Part shown: positions 29,355-43,400 of the stretch, piece by piece
How the letters are laid out: the number at the start of each line of letters is the position of its first letter
Position numbering within the stretch: the stretch's first letter is position 1
Assembly: GCF_041296385.1 (NCBI RefSeq)
Contig: NC_091016.1
Location: forward strand, 13,245,497 to 13,309,496
DNA length: 64,000 bases
Source of the DNA: Aphelocoma coerulescens
Taxonomy: Eukaryota > Chordata > Aves > Passeriformes > Corvidae
Reading direction: 5' to 3'
Notes under the pieces: model-generated
What the model was told of the DNA's origin: nothing
The model's input: the letters and a program-made list of their open reading frames with translations, nothing else
Database searches by the model: none
Program-made: the position numbers and the translations under genes

Positions 29355-32300
29355 TCCTCTCATTTTCTGCTCAGAGGGAAGGAGCAGGCAGGAATTGCAC
29401 ATCTAAAGCCCACCAACAACATCTCTAATGTAGCTCAAGCAATTTGCAGAGCCTGGAATGAAACTCGCATCAGTCTGCCTATTTACACATCCTTCCTCTA
29501 TCTCCCTCTCTCATCTGAAAGCAAGACACAAGTTTGTGAGTCACGAGCAGACTAATTTCAGAAAAGCCACTTCTGGGAGCCTCTGGCTCCTGGATGAGAC
29601 ACCGACCCTGCTGGAGCAAACCTCCCACCCGTCCCACCGAGGCATCCAACTGAGACAAAACAGGGCAAAACACTTCCCATTAAATGACCCTGGCAGATAT
29701 AGTTTCATAAAGGGCATCTTGTTGATAGCAAGGACTTCAGGCCAGGGCTGTGACTTGGCCACACCAACCACAATGTCCACACCCGGCCTGATGAGGAGTG
29801 AGGGTGAGCATAGCCAGGAGAACAAGTCTGAGCCAAGGGCTTCAGCCTTGGGCTTTTCCAAGCATTACAGCGTTTATGGGCACTGGACAGGCACAAGTCT
29901 GGGCAAAGCTTGGCCTTTCTTAGCTGCAGGGGCAGAATTTAATTTTGCTTCTCAAGGCAGGAGGAACTGAGGCACATGTTGTATGGGAAGGGAACAGTGG
30001 GGACAGATCTTGGGCAATGAGCTCCCATTGGAGTAAGAAAGATGGGAGACTGGTGGGGGGATCTCGGGGGAAATGCTAGAAACTTACAGGAAACCTCCAG
30101 CTCTGGCACAGATGACAGGACCATAGTTTCCTGATAAAAAACCTCACAGATTTCACTACAAGTGCAGATTTTGGATTTCCACCAGCATACACAAAACCCA
30201 TACCATATGGGCAGCAACCACAGCAGCAGATGTTGTCACTCAGTGCTCCCCTGCTATTGCACTGCCCATCCAAGCAGAGAAGATGCTGTGAAGGGGAGGG
30301 TGAAGGTCTGGCCCATGTGGTTGGTACCCCTGAGCCCCAGGTCCTCTGCAAAAGGGAGCAGGGGGGTTGATATTGTGTTGAGGTTTTTGGCAGTCCAGAT
30401 GCTGAGGTGTACAAAGTCAATGTGCCTCGGGGAAGCTGGTGTTTTCTCACACCCAGACATCTCCCCTGGGACAGGAGCCTCTTGTTTTCCCCTCCAGTCC
30501 CACTAAGATGAACCTTGCTGGAGCTACACTAAAACGTGCCATTGCCATCAGCACACATCTGGATCTAGACATGACTGATGTATAGACACTGGAGAATCTG
30601 AGGTGCTGGCATAAGGCCCACAGAGTCATTTACTTTAAAATAAAGAAGAGCAGGGTATGACTGTGAAAGGAGACACACACTGTGCACAAAGGGCTTGGGA
30701 TTGGTCACGGGCCAGCATCATAGCAGCTGTCATCTCCTGAGGTGGACATAGTGGTACCTAGAGACACCAGTCACCTGCTCTAGCCTGCAAAAGTGGAGTG
30801 TGCTTTGCAATTGCCAAAGAGGCATCTTCTGAAAGTGGAAAAAGCAGGACTCTCACAGCACAGTTGTATCCCTTGCTGATGTAGTTCTTTTGGGGTCTGC
30901 AGTGAGTGTCCACCATGTGGCACCAATCTTATGTGTGCTTGCCCAGCCTCTCACTGCACCTCAGAGGGATTTGATGACCATCTGCTACTCTCCCTGCATG
31001 TAGGGACCAGGTTTCTGAGTGCTGTGAAAGTCTTTTCTCTACTCTGGGTCCTCAAAAGAAGCAATGTTATTCTTCCAAAGGCTTCCCCCAAACATCTAAG
31101 AATGATTAGCTGATGCACAGCTCCAAAGTAAACTATAGCTTTCTGAGGTCCTGAGGGTGCCCTCTTTGGGAAAAGAAGCTTGATCCCACATCACCACCTC
31201 AAGCAGGGTTAACCTAAGGCCTCCTGGCTGCCAGCGCCAGCACAGCCCCCATTGCATGACATCGAGCATTTCCAGTTCAGCAGACTCACTTTGTTTGCAT
31301 TTTACTGCCCAGGCATGACTTATATCCTTGCTGATGGATGTGTCCACAGTCAGTGTGCCAGGCTGGGCACAACCTGTTCTCTAAACTGAGCCCGAGATGC
31401 TGCAGGCACAACCAGCAGTTCCTGGGGTCACACAACATTTTTGGCTCTGTAGATGTTTGTGTTGCAGTTTCCTCACTTGGGTCCTCCTCTGCCTCAGGGA
31501 AGTTGAACTGGCCAAGACTGACAGAGTGGAAGGGCCCTCAGGTAAAATACCCTTCAGAGAGATGATGCACTGTTGTTTTACAAACCCTCTTCAGTGGGTA
31601 CTGTATTACTTGGGCTGCTTGACTAAAATGTTTTGATCCTATTTATGGGTCATCTTCATTAGGGTGAACCCAGGACTTGTATGGATGTGGATATCCCCCT
31701 GTTCTATTTGAAGAACCAAACAGAAGTTTTAATTCCCCTACTGACTCCTATAAACTCTGCTGCTTTTCTCTGGGGACCATGCTGCTGTTGAAAGCTGGTC
31801 CCATTCCTCTGCTTAAGGCAGGGGCAGTTTTCTATTGAACAGATCCCAACTGCAAACTCTGAGCAGCTCTTACCATGAACCCCTCGCAGGCACACAGAGC
31901 AGAGGCAGGAGACACTGACACCTCCTGGTACAGTGTATCACTGGGAAATGACTCACCAGCCATTGCCTGAGAAACTCTGCTTTGGGGTGTACCCAACACG
32001 ACACACTGGGTTTCACTCTGATGCATGGGCCACCTTGGAACCTGGTCTTGCTTTGAGGTGTCAGGAGATTCTCCATTTTTGTCATGAACACGTGGTTGTT
32101 TTCTCATTGTTTCTTTAGCATCCCACTGTTTCCCTGCCAAGGCTGTGGTTTAGCTTAAAAAAAATCTATTCCACTTTTAGATACAGTTTGCCATACAGCT
32201 CAGTGTTTGCTAATATTGCAGAAACTTTCTTAATTTTTTTGAGAACAACATTTTCATACAAGCCCAGTCCAGCTGGTGAGCCCAGCAATCTGGGCAAACA

Positions 32301-33038
32301 TTTCTGTGTCCTTTCCCTGCACGATGAACCTGACTGTGCCCTCGCTCAGGGACTCACAGATCACACCATCTTACTGTTGTTCACTTGAAGTCCATTCAAT
32401 TTGGCAGAATTTTTGCAGTGGGAGTTAATTAGGGGGAGCTTGCTGATGAGAAAGTACTAGGGCAAATGAAAGTCGGGCTCAAGTATCTCCCTTGCATGTC
32501 TAACAGAAGTGAAACACAAACAGAAATTATTGCAACAGATGCAAATCAAGTTCCACATCTCTTCTTATCAGGAACAAGTCACAACACTGAGTCTCAATAT
32601 TTTGAAGATGTGCATAGGAGAGGGACGGTCACAAAATAACATCATCCTGGAAAAGCAGACCAGAAGTTATTCTCTGTGTTTTTCAAGAAAAAAAGGGGAA
32701 CAAGTGGCAATCTTACTTGATTTATCCTAATAAATACTTACTGCTCCTTAAATAATAGAAGAAGCAATGAAGAGCATCCCTGAAATCAAGCTCAGCCTTC
32801 GGAGTAACTTTACCATTTCGGATTTTCACAGGGAAGCATCCTCCAGTTCCCATGCTATGAACCTCAGCTTTGAGATGCTGTCGGTGCTGAACCCCCTGTC
32901 CCTCCGGAACCGCAGGGCTCAAACCCCAGCGGGCTGAAGGATGAAGGCAGCGGAATAAAGGGAAAGCAAAGCTATTTTGATTGCACAGTGCCACCCACTG
33001 TCGGAGAGACAGACGGCACCGGGGCCGCTGCGCGGGAT

Positions 33039-33048
33039 GGGCGGGGCG
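33039..33048 (+). promoter_or_regulatory. Isolated GC box in a small GC-rich patch
   Basis: GGGCGGGGCG, a consensus Sp1/KLF site, lies in a local GC- and CpG-rich patch of about 55 bases surrounded by A/T-rich DNA. No TATA box or exon is apparent nearby, so a regulatory role is only possible. Confidence 0.35.
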
Positions 33049-34081
33049 TTGCTGCTCCCATCAGTAACAAAGATATTTCCTTGAGACGCATCGTTCTGGT
33101 ATCTGAGACAGACAGATGTCTGTAAGGCAGCTCTCTGCATACGGTGGGATATAAACTTCCAGATAGATACATACTGCTGGGATCACTTGAATATTGCATA
33201 TATATATCTCAATATGATATAAATATTGTGTATATCAATCAATATCTGTGTACCATTTTGAGTCTTGATGGGTTACAGAAAAATAAGATGAAGTGAGTGG
33301 AGATCCAGCGAGGAGGAGACTTTGCTGGAAATACTTTGGATGGGTCTGGAAGTCACGGTTGCCTGGGAAAACACATCATTTGAGTGCCAGCCCCTCGTGG
33401 TGGCCTGCAGGTGTAGAAGGGATGGTCAAGGAGATTGGGAGGGGATGGAGATGTGGAGGTGCAGGGAAACACGGGCCCATGTGCACATTTCTTCAGTGAA
33501 GATGCTTAATTTGTCGTTTGCAATAGATACATATTTTGATTATCAGCTACTTGTGTGTATCAGGATGGATGAAATTATGTGATTAATTTCCTCTGTCTGG
33601 ACATTGGGTGGAAAATATTTCACCCAAATAACCCTCTAGGTTATGCCATTGTGCATCTACAGAAGGGAAGATAGTTCTAAAACTTTTATGAGGAGCTCAG
33701 ACCAGAGCATCCCAAGACCCTCTAAGCCTACAAAACCGTGTATCCTGGGAAAAGACCGAGCTGTATTTTTCTATACATCCACCACCCACGGCCAAAGGCA
33801 ATTCAAGCAGCCAGAGAGCAGGGCATGCTCTGACGAGCTGGGAGCTCTTGCAGGATGGTGTTCTCTTCTGCAGAGATGCCCTTGGAGAAGTGATCTTTCG
33901 TTAAGATTGTCACTTGCTACCATTTCCATCCCTGCAGAGGCTGCCTCCTCCTCACAGGCAGCATCCCCAGGGAGGGAGCGCTTGTGAAATATTCATACAT
34001 CAGAAGAAATTACATTTGTAAGCGTGGACTGCGAAGCGACAACTGGCTGGAGGGGCGAGCAGGGAAAAACAATAGGAGTGA

Positions 34082-34097
34082 GGGAGGGAGGGAGGGA
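34082..34097 (+). repeat. (GGGA)n array with G-quadruplex pattern
   Basis: Four GGG runs separated by single A residues. This meets the standard quadruplex pattern with minimal loops, among the most stable predicted types. Confidence 0.85.
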
Positions 34098-37000
34098 GAA
34101 AAAAAGGCAGAATGTGGGAAATGGAAGGTGAGCTATGATTTCTCCCTACCAAAATGCAGCAGGGAGCTTCATGGGCTCTGCTGGGGTTCATTTTTGATGG
34201 CATGTGTAGGGAATAGATTTTCTCCTCATTCAGGGATGTCTAAACAGCATTTGTGTTCGTGCTTCTGAGAATAATCTCACCCAAGCATGCATGAGGGACA
34301 AAAACATCCCCTAACCACTGGCAGATCTAGTTGAATACTTTGGGCATTTCTGCAGGTTCTACTCCAGTTTTAAAGCACTTACACAAACATCCACATTTTG
34401 AGATTTTTGGTGAAATTTAATTGAACAGCAGGAAGAAGGCAAACCCAAGCCCATTTATCCCTGCATGACAGGAGGCTTCAGGTCCATGACTGACAGGATG
34501 TAGCTGGGCGCTTGGTGCAGCCTTTGGGTATCTCCAGCACACAGCTGCAAATCTTTTACATCCTGCTGGACCACTAATGCCCCACAAGCACACTGCAAGA
34601 ACTCCTTGAGAAATATGTATTCCTTCTTAAAAACCACCCTTTTCACTTTCCTCTGCTCTCTGTGTCTCCCTCTGAGGACTGGATTCCCTATCAGGATCCA
34701 GAGCCTAAGACCTCTAGCAGGAGCAGTAACAGTGAAAACGGGAAGAATCATTGTTTTTAATGCTGTGATCATTAAGATCCTCCCATTGCTGATGCAGTCT
34801 GTTGCCAGCTGCTGCTTAATTTATCCAGATACCCTATAGGAATAGGAAAGGAGACTGATAGCATCCTACAGATATTTTCTTGAGAGGATGGTTTCCTCTC
34901 CTGCATAGGAAGGATCCTTACAGCCTCCCTGCACCCTCCTAGCTGGGTCCTCGCCTCCCTCGCAGGAAGCACACGCACACTCACATGATGCAGGAGCAAG
35001 TTTTGACTATTTTAGGGCCTGAAATTTCCCTGTCGGCATGGCAACTTTCAACTCCTCACCTCTGACGGAAGCTGCTTAAAATAGAAAATCCAGAAAGCAA
35101 GCATTGTGCTCCACGCTCAGCAAGCCTGGCTCCAGCATGGCAGGCAGGGCAGGATCTGGCCTCTCAGGGCCAGAGAAATGCCAGGGTTAAGGAAGAGGAC
35201 CCAGAGGCCATCACCACCCACTGCTGCAGTTTGTAAAACACCACCTGAATCTTCATGATCTTTGCTGTCTAAAGGTATCCTCTCCCTATCCAGCCTTCTT
35301 AGCTCAAAGAAGCTTTGTCTCAATATTCCCAGACTTACCCACAGCTGCTGAGCCTCCATCTTTCCATGGGTACTGTCTCCATCTTAGATGTATTTTCCCC
35401 CACACCTCCAGGGCTATTCAGTACTATGGGATTGCCATATGAAGAAAGGCTCCTCAACCTTCCAAGCTTACTTTTTTACTTTTTTTTTTTCTCCTTTGTA
35501 AAATCCATTAATTTTTTACACCAACTCTTTTTTCCCAAACCCATTTTTCCTCCAGCTCACACATAAACAATTGTGATTGCAGGGGGTCAAGTGGGCATGT
35601 GGTGTGTCTCCTCTAATCCCCGCTTAACCTAATTCATTTTCTGTCTAAGAACAAAACTCTGTGAGATTCATTCAAGAGTCTGGATTAGGTCCCTCTCGGC
35701 CTACAATGCTCACATAGGATTAGGGAATAAAAAAACCCAGAAGTCACTGGCAAGGCACTAAACCTGCAAACAACCCAAACACCTCGAAAATCCCTTTCTG
35801 TGCCTGAATTTGAGCTATGGGCCAGAATGTGCAGGAAGAGCTTCTCCACTGAAATGTCACTGCCAGCACAGAGCCCAGCCCTCAGGGCTGTTTTTAGGTC
35901 TGTGGGGATCTGGACCTTGCTGTCATACTTTGTTTCTGAGGGCTTTCTTTTTTTCTTATTTTCTCCTCTCTGCAACCCAAAGTTTTCTGGGGAGTTCAGC
36001 GGATGGAGCTGGAATGTCTGGGGGGTTTCATTTGGCTTTTGTGTGGGAAAAATAAAATCAATCTTCTACATCAGGAAGAAGGGCTTGTTTTGTACAAACA
36101 CAATCACTGCTGCTTGTTATTGCTTCTGGGAGAGCTTGTTGACATTTTTCAATCAAAATATTTTCCACTCTCCCTCCAATTGATGTCTTCTTCTTTTCTC
36201 CGCTCCTCCTCCTCCTCCCCTTCAGTTTGGCAGGTGTTGTTTTTTCAAACAATTTATGCACTTTCATTTCTATGTGTTTTTAAAAGGGCAACAAACACCC
36301 AAGCATGTTTCTTTCCCTTTCTGCAGGTGGGCAGTGAGTATTAACATAAAGAACTTCTCTCTCTTCTGTCTTTATTTTATTTATCCCCATCCCTTTTCCC
36401 ACTGCTTCCCTCCCTCCTGAACTTGTTGAAACTGCTCCAAGCAGGCAAAGGGCAAATCTCAGCTCTCCTCTGGAGAGCTGGAAGCACCCCACTGAGCCAG
36501 GCTGGGCCAGTAACCTCTGCTTTCCAGGATAAAAACGGATTCCCTTCACTTTTCCTTCTTAATTTGAGATCCATGGATGCTTGACTGAGGCACCTCTAAC
36601 AAGGCATCTTCTCAAGAGTCTGCTCCAGGGGAAGCAGGGCTCATCTGGGAGAAGTTACCTCCAAGTACGGGGATCAGCTCTTGTCAGGAGCAAGCCTGGG
36701 ACACTGTCCCCTGCAGCTGTTGGCACCTTTTTTGGGTATACAGACTCTTTTAAAAGCTGCCACTCAGAAATGATGATACCTGTATTTCACCTGACTCATG
36801 TTCCTAAATTGCCGTTCACAGATTCCCTTAGGGGAAAAACAGACCATTCCCCAGACCAGACAGAAAACCTCAGGGTTGCATCTCTTACACAAAATGCCAG
36901 AGGAGATTTAATGCTTTACTACCACAGCGTGTGCTCTTGTTCAGCCTAAGAGGCAGCAAATCCCCATTTCCCAGGCAAAGCTCCTCCTGAGCTCCTCTAA

Positions 37001-40000
37001 GGGCAGGGGACCTGCTACAGACTTCAAGGAATACTAGGAGGAGTGTGGGATACTAAGAATAAGCAGTAAAGCTGGACAAGCAGGTATCTGCAGCTCATCT
37101 AAAGGACCTGCAGATAAGAGAAAAACAGCAAAAGAAATTTCAAAAGCAGGTTAAGGGAGAAAAAAGTGCATTTAGTCTCATTTCTAGGCCAGGCCAAAAA
37201 ATTAGATGTTTGGGAGTGATTTACCGAAGTGTGCTCACCCCAAACATCAGCTTTCCTGGAGCTATTGAACAGAGAAGCAAAGTCAATATACTCATGTAGT
37301 TGCCTTTATATAAGTGTCTCTAGTGTCATTATTAACACAGTCAATACCAGGAGCTTTATTTCTTGATTCCCCTGAGTGGTACATGAGTCCCGAGGTGCCC
37401 TGGGCACGAAGCCCATCAGCCTGGAGCTGCAGGTGGGTTCCTGCAGGACTACAAAGGGTGCCTGTGCTTGAGCTGCCCAAGCAGACAGGGTAAACACCCT
37501 CGGCCCTAACTATTCTAGGAAAGTGAGCCCACATGTCCTGACTCACTCCCTGAGGGACATCTAGCAGAGGAGCTTGTGGTCACCCATGCATCCCTCCTGC
37601 CCCACCACTCGCCTTTGCTGTGGCTGCAGCTGGTTCCCTCTGGACATTGGAGCCTCTCTGACCTCTGCTCCCAGAGGAGTGCACCCCTCCTTTCCCAAAT
37701 TCACTGTTGTCTCCAGTTCTCCTTCTGTGCAGTCCCAGTTCCTCCTTCAGATGTCCCCTCCTCTGTGGCAGGGACCGGCAGTGATGGAGCCCCCTCCGGG
37801 GCAGCCCCGGGTAAGGATTAGCCCATTGCTCCCTTCTGAAGGTGTTCATCTTGCAGAGGTGTAAACAACTCCTTGAAAATAAATCACAGTTAGACATCTA
37901 AGCCCCCTTCTTGGCTTGGAGCTTCTCCATCAGCCTCACAGCCTTGCCTTGCATGAGGGCCATGCAATCACAATGCTTCGAGCTTTGGCACAAGGATGGG
38001 ACAGAAACTTGTGTGTGTGTACAGAGGAAAGGGGATGATCAGGATGAGGAGAAAGGATCAGGGAGCAGTGCAGCAGATTTGTGCCAACAAAGGAAGTTTT
38101 TCTCTGCATCACCTTCATTCCTGTTTAACTCCCCCCAACTCCTCATCAGCCACCAGCTGAAGCCCAAACCAGCTTTGAGTGTTCGGGCTCTGTCTGAGGG
38201 AACAGAAACCTGCTGTGAGAAGCACAAATGTTGAGGTAAATAGAAAAGAAATCTCCTAAAATTATTGCAAAAATGTCTGCTACTATTTAATTTAGAATAG
38301 ATATTGCTAATGAGAATTGCCTGGGTAGGCTGTACAGATTGCTAGAAAGCCCCTTCCATACCTCACAATTAGTCTGACTATTTAAAATCCCTCTTGTCTC
38401 CTCCCGAGATACCCCTCGACTGCCCCTGCTGGCAGGACATCTGCCAGGGGAGGATGATGAGACAAAGAAGCCACCATAAATCACAGCTGCTAATTGCAAA
38501 GCCGTGTGTATCTGTCCTTGCCCTTTTGTGCCTTTGCCTTCAATCCACGGCTTGCCCATCCGATCCATCTCCCTGTCAGTCCTGCTCCTTTGTGTCTCTC
38601 TGTGCTGCTCCCCTTTATGCTCTGAAGCGCAGCCTCTGCTTCTTCATAATCAGCTTCCTGTGTCTTCCTTCTTGAGCACTCCTGGCCCCTTTGCCAGCTT
38701 GTTCACTCTTCTTACATTTCTCTTCTTCTTCCTTGAGCATCATCACCCTCCTTTCGTCCCTGCTTGCCTCTCTGAACAGACACACATGATGTGTTTTGCT
38801 GTTGCCATGCTTTTCAGACATAAACTAATTATGGTCTACAAGCCAGAAGGTCAGCAGTAGGATCCTTATTTTTGCAGCCCTCAATCCCACTATGTCAATG
38901 CACACACAAACATTGGCAAACGTCTTTCAGGGAGATGTCAGGCCCAGGCACCAAAACCCTGTAAAACCAGTAAAAAAGGCTGGTTCTTACCATAGAAGCA
39001 CTCCCTTTTCAGCATATGCTGCTCCCAGTGCTTGAGAGAAAAGCCACGTCAGCTGCAATTTAATGTCAGGAAATACTCAGGAGGCAAAACTGCCAACCTG
39101 CCAACCTTTGGGTCATCTCCTCATCCTTAAAGCATTAGCCAGACTCCAGATTTCCAGGAACAGGTTTTTTACCACCCAGAAGAGTGGTGGGAGACTACAA
39201 GAGGCCATAGTTTTACATTCAAGTGATTTAGGAAAAATATCAGGAATAGATCCCAGAGAGAGAAGGAAACCCCTTAGGGATTACTAGGAGCCAGTTTAGT
39301 GTTTTCCTGGGGGAAAAATAAATTGCTGGGGAAACCAAGAACTGACAGTCTGAGGCAGTGTTTGACTACCTGCAGAAAACTATCCTTGATATTTGCTGTC
39401 AGGGCTTTGTTCCAGCCTGAACTGCCTCCACCCAAGCAAAGTTGCTCCACAGGTTTCAAAAACTGAAAAATTGTAGGGAAAACAGGGTTCAAATATTTCA
39501 GAGAACAAAGCAAGCCAGGAAAGTTCTTCTGTGAGCCAAACACCATTATTTTTTGCAGAGACTTCTGGATTGTGGGACCCCAGCATTAGCAAATCTTGTT
39601 AACAATTTGCTTGAGCATTTTTGTGAGGCACCAGAAGAATGGGTTACGTGTCTTATTGATTTAATGACAACTATCGCTGCTGGGAATTGATGCTTTCATT
39701 AGAGAAAGCAGGTTAGCAATAGACTTGTGAAAGTCTGGCCAACTCAGGAGGTGGCAGGGAACAAATGGTTTCCCCTATTGAAATAAAACTTACAGGCAAG
39801 GTGTAATGCAGGAAGGCTCTGCTAATATCACAGAGCTGTAAGACAGCTCTGGTTCACTGGATTAAAAAATCCCACAGTTGCTGAAACCCACCAAAGATTA
39901 TGATCAATATATCATCCCTTTGGGAAAGAGCAGTGAAACACCTGACCAAAGCTAGTACTGGTTGCTGAGTATCTGCATTTGAAACCCTGGCAATAGGACT

Positions 40001-40127
40001 CAGTTTCCCCATGCTGGAAATCTTTGGCTGATGATGCCAAATGTCTTGGATGGCGATTCCTAGAAAAATATAGGCAACATGAGGCAGAGAAGGCTTCCTC
40101 ATTGGAAAAAACATCAGGAAGGAAATC

Positions 40128-40490
40128 AGAATCACAGCAGGGTTGAGGTGGGAAGAGACATCTGGAGGTCACCTTGTCCTGTATCGTCTGCGAATTCCCT
40201 GTGGATGCATCCCTATTCTCTCCCTGAAGTCCTTAGCGGAGACATGGGACAGCATGGGCCCTGCTGTCAATCCCTGGCTGAACCATTTGCCCCCAAGTGG
40301 GCTTTGTGCCACCAGCCACGACCCTCTGGACCCAGACATTCAGCTGCTTTTCAACCCACCCTGCCATCCTCTCCTCTAGCCTGCCGTTTGTCCAGGAGAC
40401 AGCGTCGAGACCTCGGTGAAGAACATCCACCACTCCCACTGCATCCCCCCAGTCACCTCCTTCAGGTTGGTTAAGCACAATTTCCCCCTC
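40128..40490 (-). mobile_element. CR1 LINE fragment, antisense
   Basis: The right part (about 40290-40490), read on the minus strand, gives degraded stretches such as GEIVLNQPE, DVLHRGLDAVSW and QRVVAGG. These follow the CR1 reverse-transcriptase landmarks GKSCLTNLI, DVVYLDF.KAFDTVS and QRVVVNG. The left edge (about 40128-40190) resembles the terminal 3' region of avian CR1 (ATCACAG...GGTTGAGGTGGGAAGAGAC). The two parts are closer than in a full-length element, so this copy is internally deleted or made of two fragments. Frame breaks show it is inactive. Confidence 0.75.
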
Positions 40491-43400
40491 ACCTTTCCCT
40501 TTTTCTGCTGAAACAACAGCAGGGCCCAAGGATGTGGTATTTTAAGAAAACAATGAGATTAAGAGACAGACGCTAAGTGTTCACAGCGCTTCTGACAGAG
40601 ATAAACTGCAGTATCAGTCTCTATCAGATGGAGAGCACAGGCCCCACGCTTCAGGGGAGAGGCTTCATGATTTAATAGAGCTTTCCCACCTCTCACTGGC
40701 GAGCTCCAGCCCTGCACACAGATATGTGAGCACCAAGGGGAGACAATCCCAGATGTAAATAAATCATTAGAAGCCCTCACTCAGGGTCTCAGCACTAAAG
40801 ACATTACTTGGGCACATTTCAAGCAAGAAGCAGAGCAGGTTTCCCTGTGCCAGGTTATGTCCCATATCTCCTGGAGGAGGGTGGATATTTCTCTTCATTC
40901 CTTCTGCTGCCTCTGGGGCTAGAGCCTGTATTTTCTTCGGTGTTTCAGGCTTTTTAGCAGGCACTTAAGTGTTCATGTGAGTGTACAGTGATCATGCTCA
41001 TGGTGGGAGAGGGGGATTGAAGAATTTTCTGGATTCTGCTTCCTCACTGTCTTTTTTTTTTGTCTGCCTCCCTCTCCACCTTGGCTTTCTGTTCCCCAGT
41101 GGAGCTGCTCCACGTTACCCTACCAAGCAAGCACATCTCAGCTCTGCAGGTTGTCCTCTGTCTACAGCCTCCACTCCAGTACTTGATTAGGTGGAAACCT
41201 CTAATCTTCTACTAGATGGGAAAGGCAGGAAGAAGAGAAACTTCCATGTGGCTGCTTGTGATGCAGCATCTACCATGATTGCTGGGGAACAGGGTCATAT
41301 CTCTGGCATCCTCACTGACTCCCTTTCTGAGGAGGGATGTCCTCTGCAAGATTCTTCTTCCTGTACAACGTGCATCCAGAGGCTTTGCTCGCTGAAGGCT
41401 GATGTTTAAGCATTTAAACATGTGGATCCAACAAGACCTACCAAGTTTTATCCACAAGGAAAAGGGAAGTTTGTGATGGTACCACTGCTCTATTTCCTCT
41501 TAACTCATTGACATTTATTTACCATGACAGTTAATACTCACGGGGTTTAGCTTGATGAAATGAAGAAAGAGAAAGGGAGAAGGACGTAAGTAAATATCAA
41601 GTATACAGATTGGGAGAGAGGAAAAGTCCTGAAAATGCCATAAAACCTGCCAGACATCCTTATTGCTGCCATTGGGAATAAGATATTTTTCAAGTACAAT
41701 GGCAGCAAATGGTTCAAAGAAGGAAAACAAAGATGTAATTTCGATGACCCCCTAAGAAATCTTCCTCCTTGCTAGGTGAAGCTTCACCTTTTCTGATTAG
41801 TTTTTAACACCCTGCTTAGACCACTGTACCGATTACAAAATTAAGTTGCTCCTCTGAAATCAGGATGTCTACACTAAGTAACAGCCAAGGAAGCTCTAGT
41901 CCCAAATCCCACATAAGAATCTCTGGCACTCACAAATTTCACAGGATTTTTGGGTGCTCACCACCTCCCAGGCAGGATGTGTCCTCAAATGACTGAACTG
42001 AGAAGAAAAAAAAAAAGAAAAAAGTCCTCTCAAAGTAAAACACGCTTCTGATGCAAAATTAGCATTTGGCAGAGAAGTGACTCATGGTGACTGAGGGCTT
42101 CATGCACCCCTTCTCTGAAGAATCCAGGATCTTTTTCTGGCTTGTGATTCACCAGAAAATGGCAGATGAGCACATCTTGACCTAAGCAAAAACTGAGGGT
42201 GTTACAGAAGAAGATGAATGTCTCTTCTCTCTGAAATGGCGCTGCTGGCACCTCTGTGATGCCAGGAAGAAGGAAGACAGCATTTCCAGGGGTGGGTTAA
42301 AAGGCAGAAAGCCTCATTTATAGTGGATTCTAAGTCTTTGGGAAGCCCGATTGTGAGCTAGTGGTGGATTCCACTGTACACAGAGCAGGATCCTGTGTGG
42401 GAGGGGGACATGTCAGCTCTTCTGAGGGCCTGATGCCCTTTATTTATTGCACAACCCCATGTTTTGGCATATTTTTCAGTGTGACCCGTAACCCCTCCCA
42501 GAGTCCAAAAATCCCATCTTCAGGCTCTTCACAAAGACCCCTCAGACTCCTTTGAGAAGAATCTTTGGGAGCGGGGATCAGCAAAGCACCTGGGCACCAT
42601 CCTAAACCCCTTGTCTATACTTCCCCTTCAGACACAGCCTTGCATCAGTGGCACTGGGTGCAGCAGAGTTTTATCAACACACCACATGAATTGCAGTTTT
42701 ACCACCTAAATTGCTACAGGGCAGAAGGAAGGAGACATCTATATGTGTTTACCGAGCGGAGCTCATATATAATGAATTTGGGTTAGAGTCCAGCTGCATG
42801 AAATGGGGCAAGCACGACACCTCTCGCTCCACAGTGCTCTGGCAAAAGCTTTCTGACCAAGGCAGGGCACAGTGTGGAGCCAACAGGCACATCTGGCTGT
42901 CCAGCCACCACGCTGCTGCCCCAGGTACTCCTGTGCTTTTTGCAGCGGGGGGTGATTGCAGGAGCCCTGGCTGTCCAGGCAGGGAGAAGCAATGAAATAC
43001 ATTTTGTTTGTGGTTGGATTAGCTGGGTTTACTGATGGCTAAGGTGAAAATACCAGCCCTTCTTCTGCTTCTTGTTTCGTAGCTCTGCCCCTTGTCATAC
43101 TTTATTTCTACATCTCTCTTAATTATGTTTTAATCCAGATAACTCCCCACAGCAAAGTCCCTGAGTCAAGCAGTCTCCTATTCTGTAGCACAGAGAAATA
43201 AATGTTGACAATGATCTTTTTTTCTTCACATCAAGTAGAATTAAGTGCCAGCTTTTGTCATGACTACAAAATATTCTCTCTTGGCAGAGGATTCCCTTTG
43301 GATAAATGCTCGTCACAAAATAGCACCTTTCCAAGCACCCCTCATTAACTATCTCCCTGGTCAAAATTTCCATGACCTTCTTACTGCAAAAACACAATGA

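Larger units (their letters stand above)
29355..40127. other. Intergenic DNA, no gene recognised
   Basis: About 10.8 kb without a recognisable coding gene. It contains a small GC-rich patch with a GC box near 33000-33055, a short AT-rich stretch around 33190-33235 and a GGGA tetranucleotide array at 34082-34097. Longer open frames on either strand lack family resemblance. Confidence 0.6.

Noticed and set aside
36183..36250. Pyrimidine tract followed by CAG, a possible splice acceptor
   Set aside because: No plausible exon or donor forming a recognisable transcript follows. CT-rich stretches ending in AG are common by chance.
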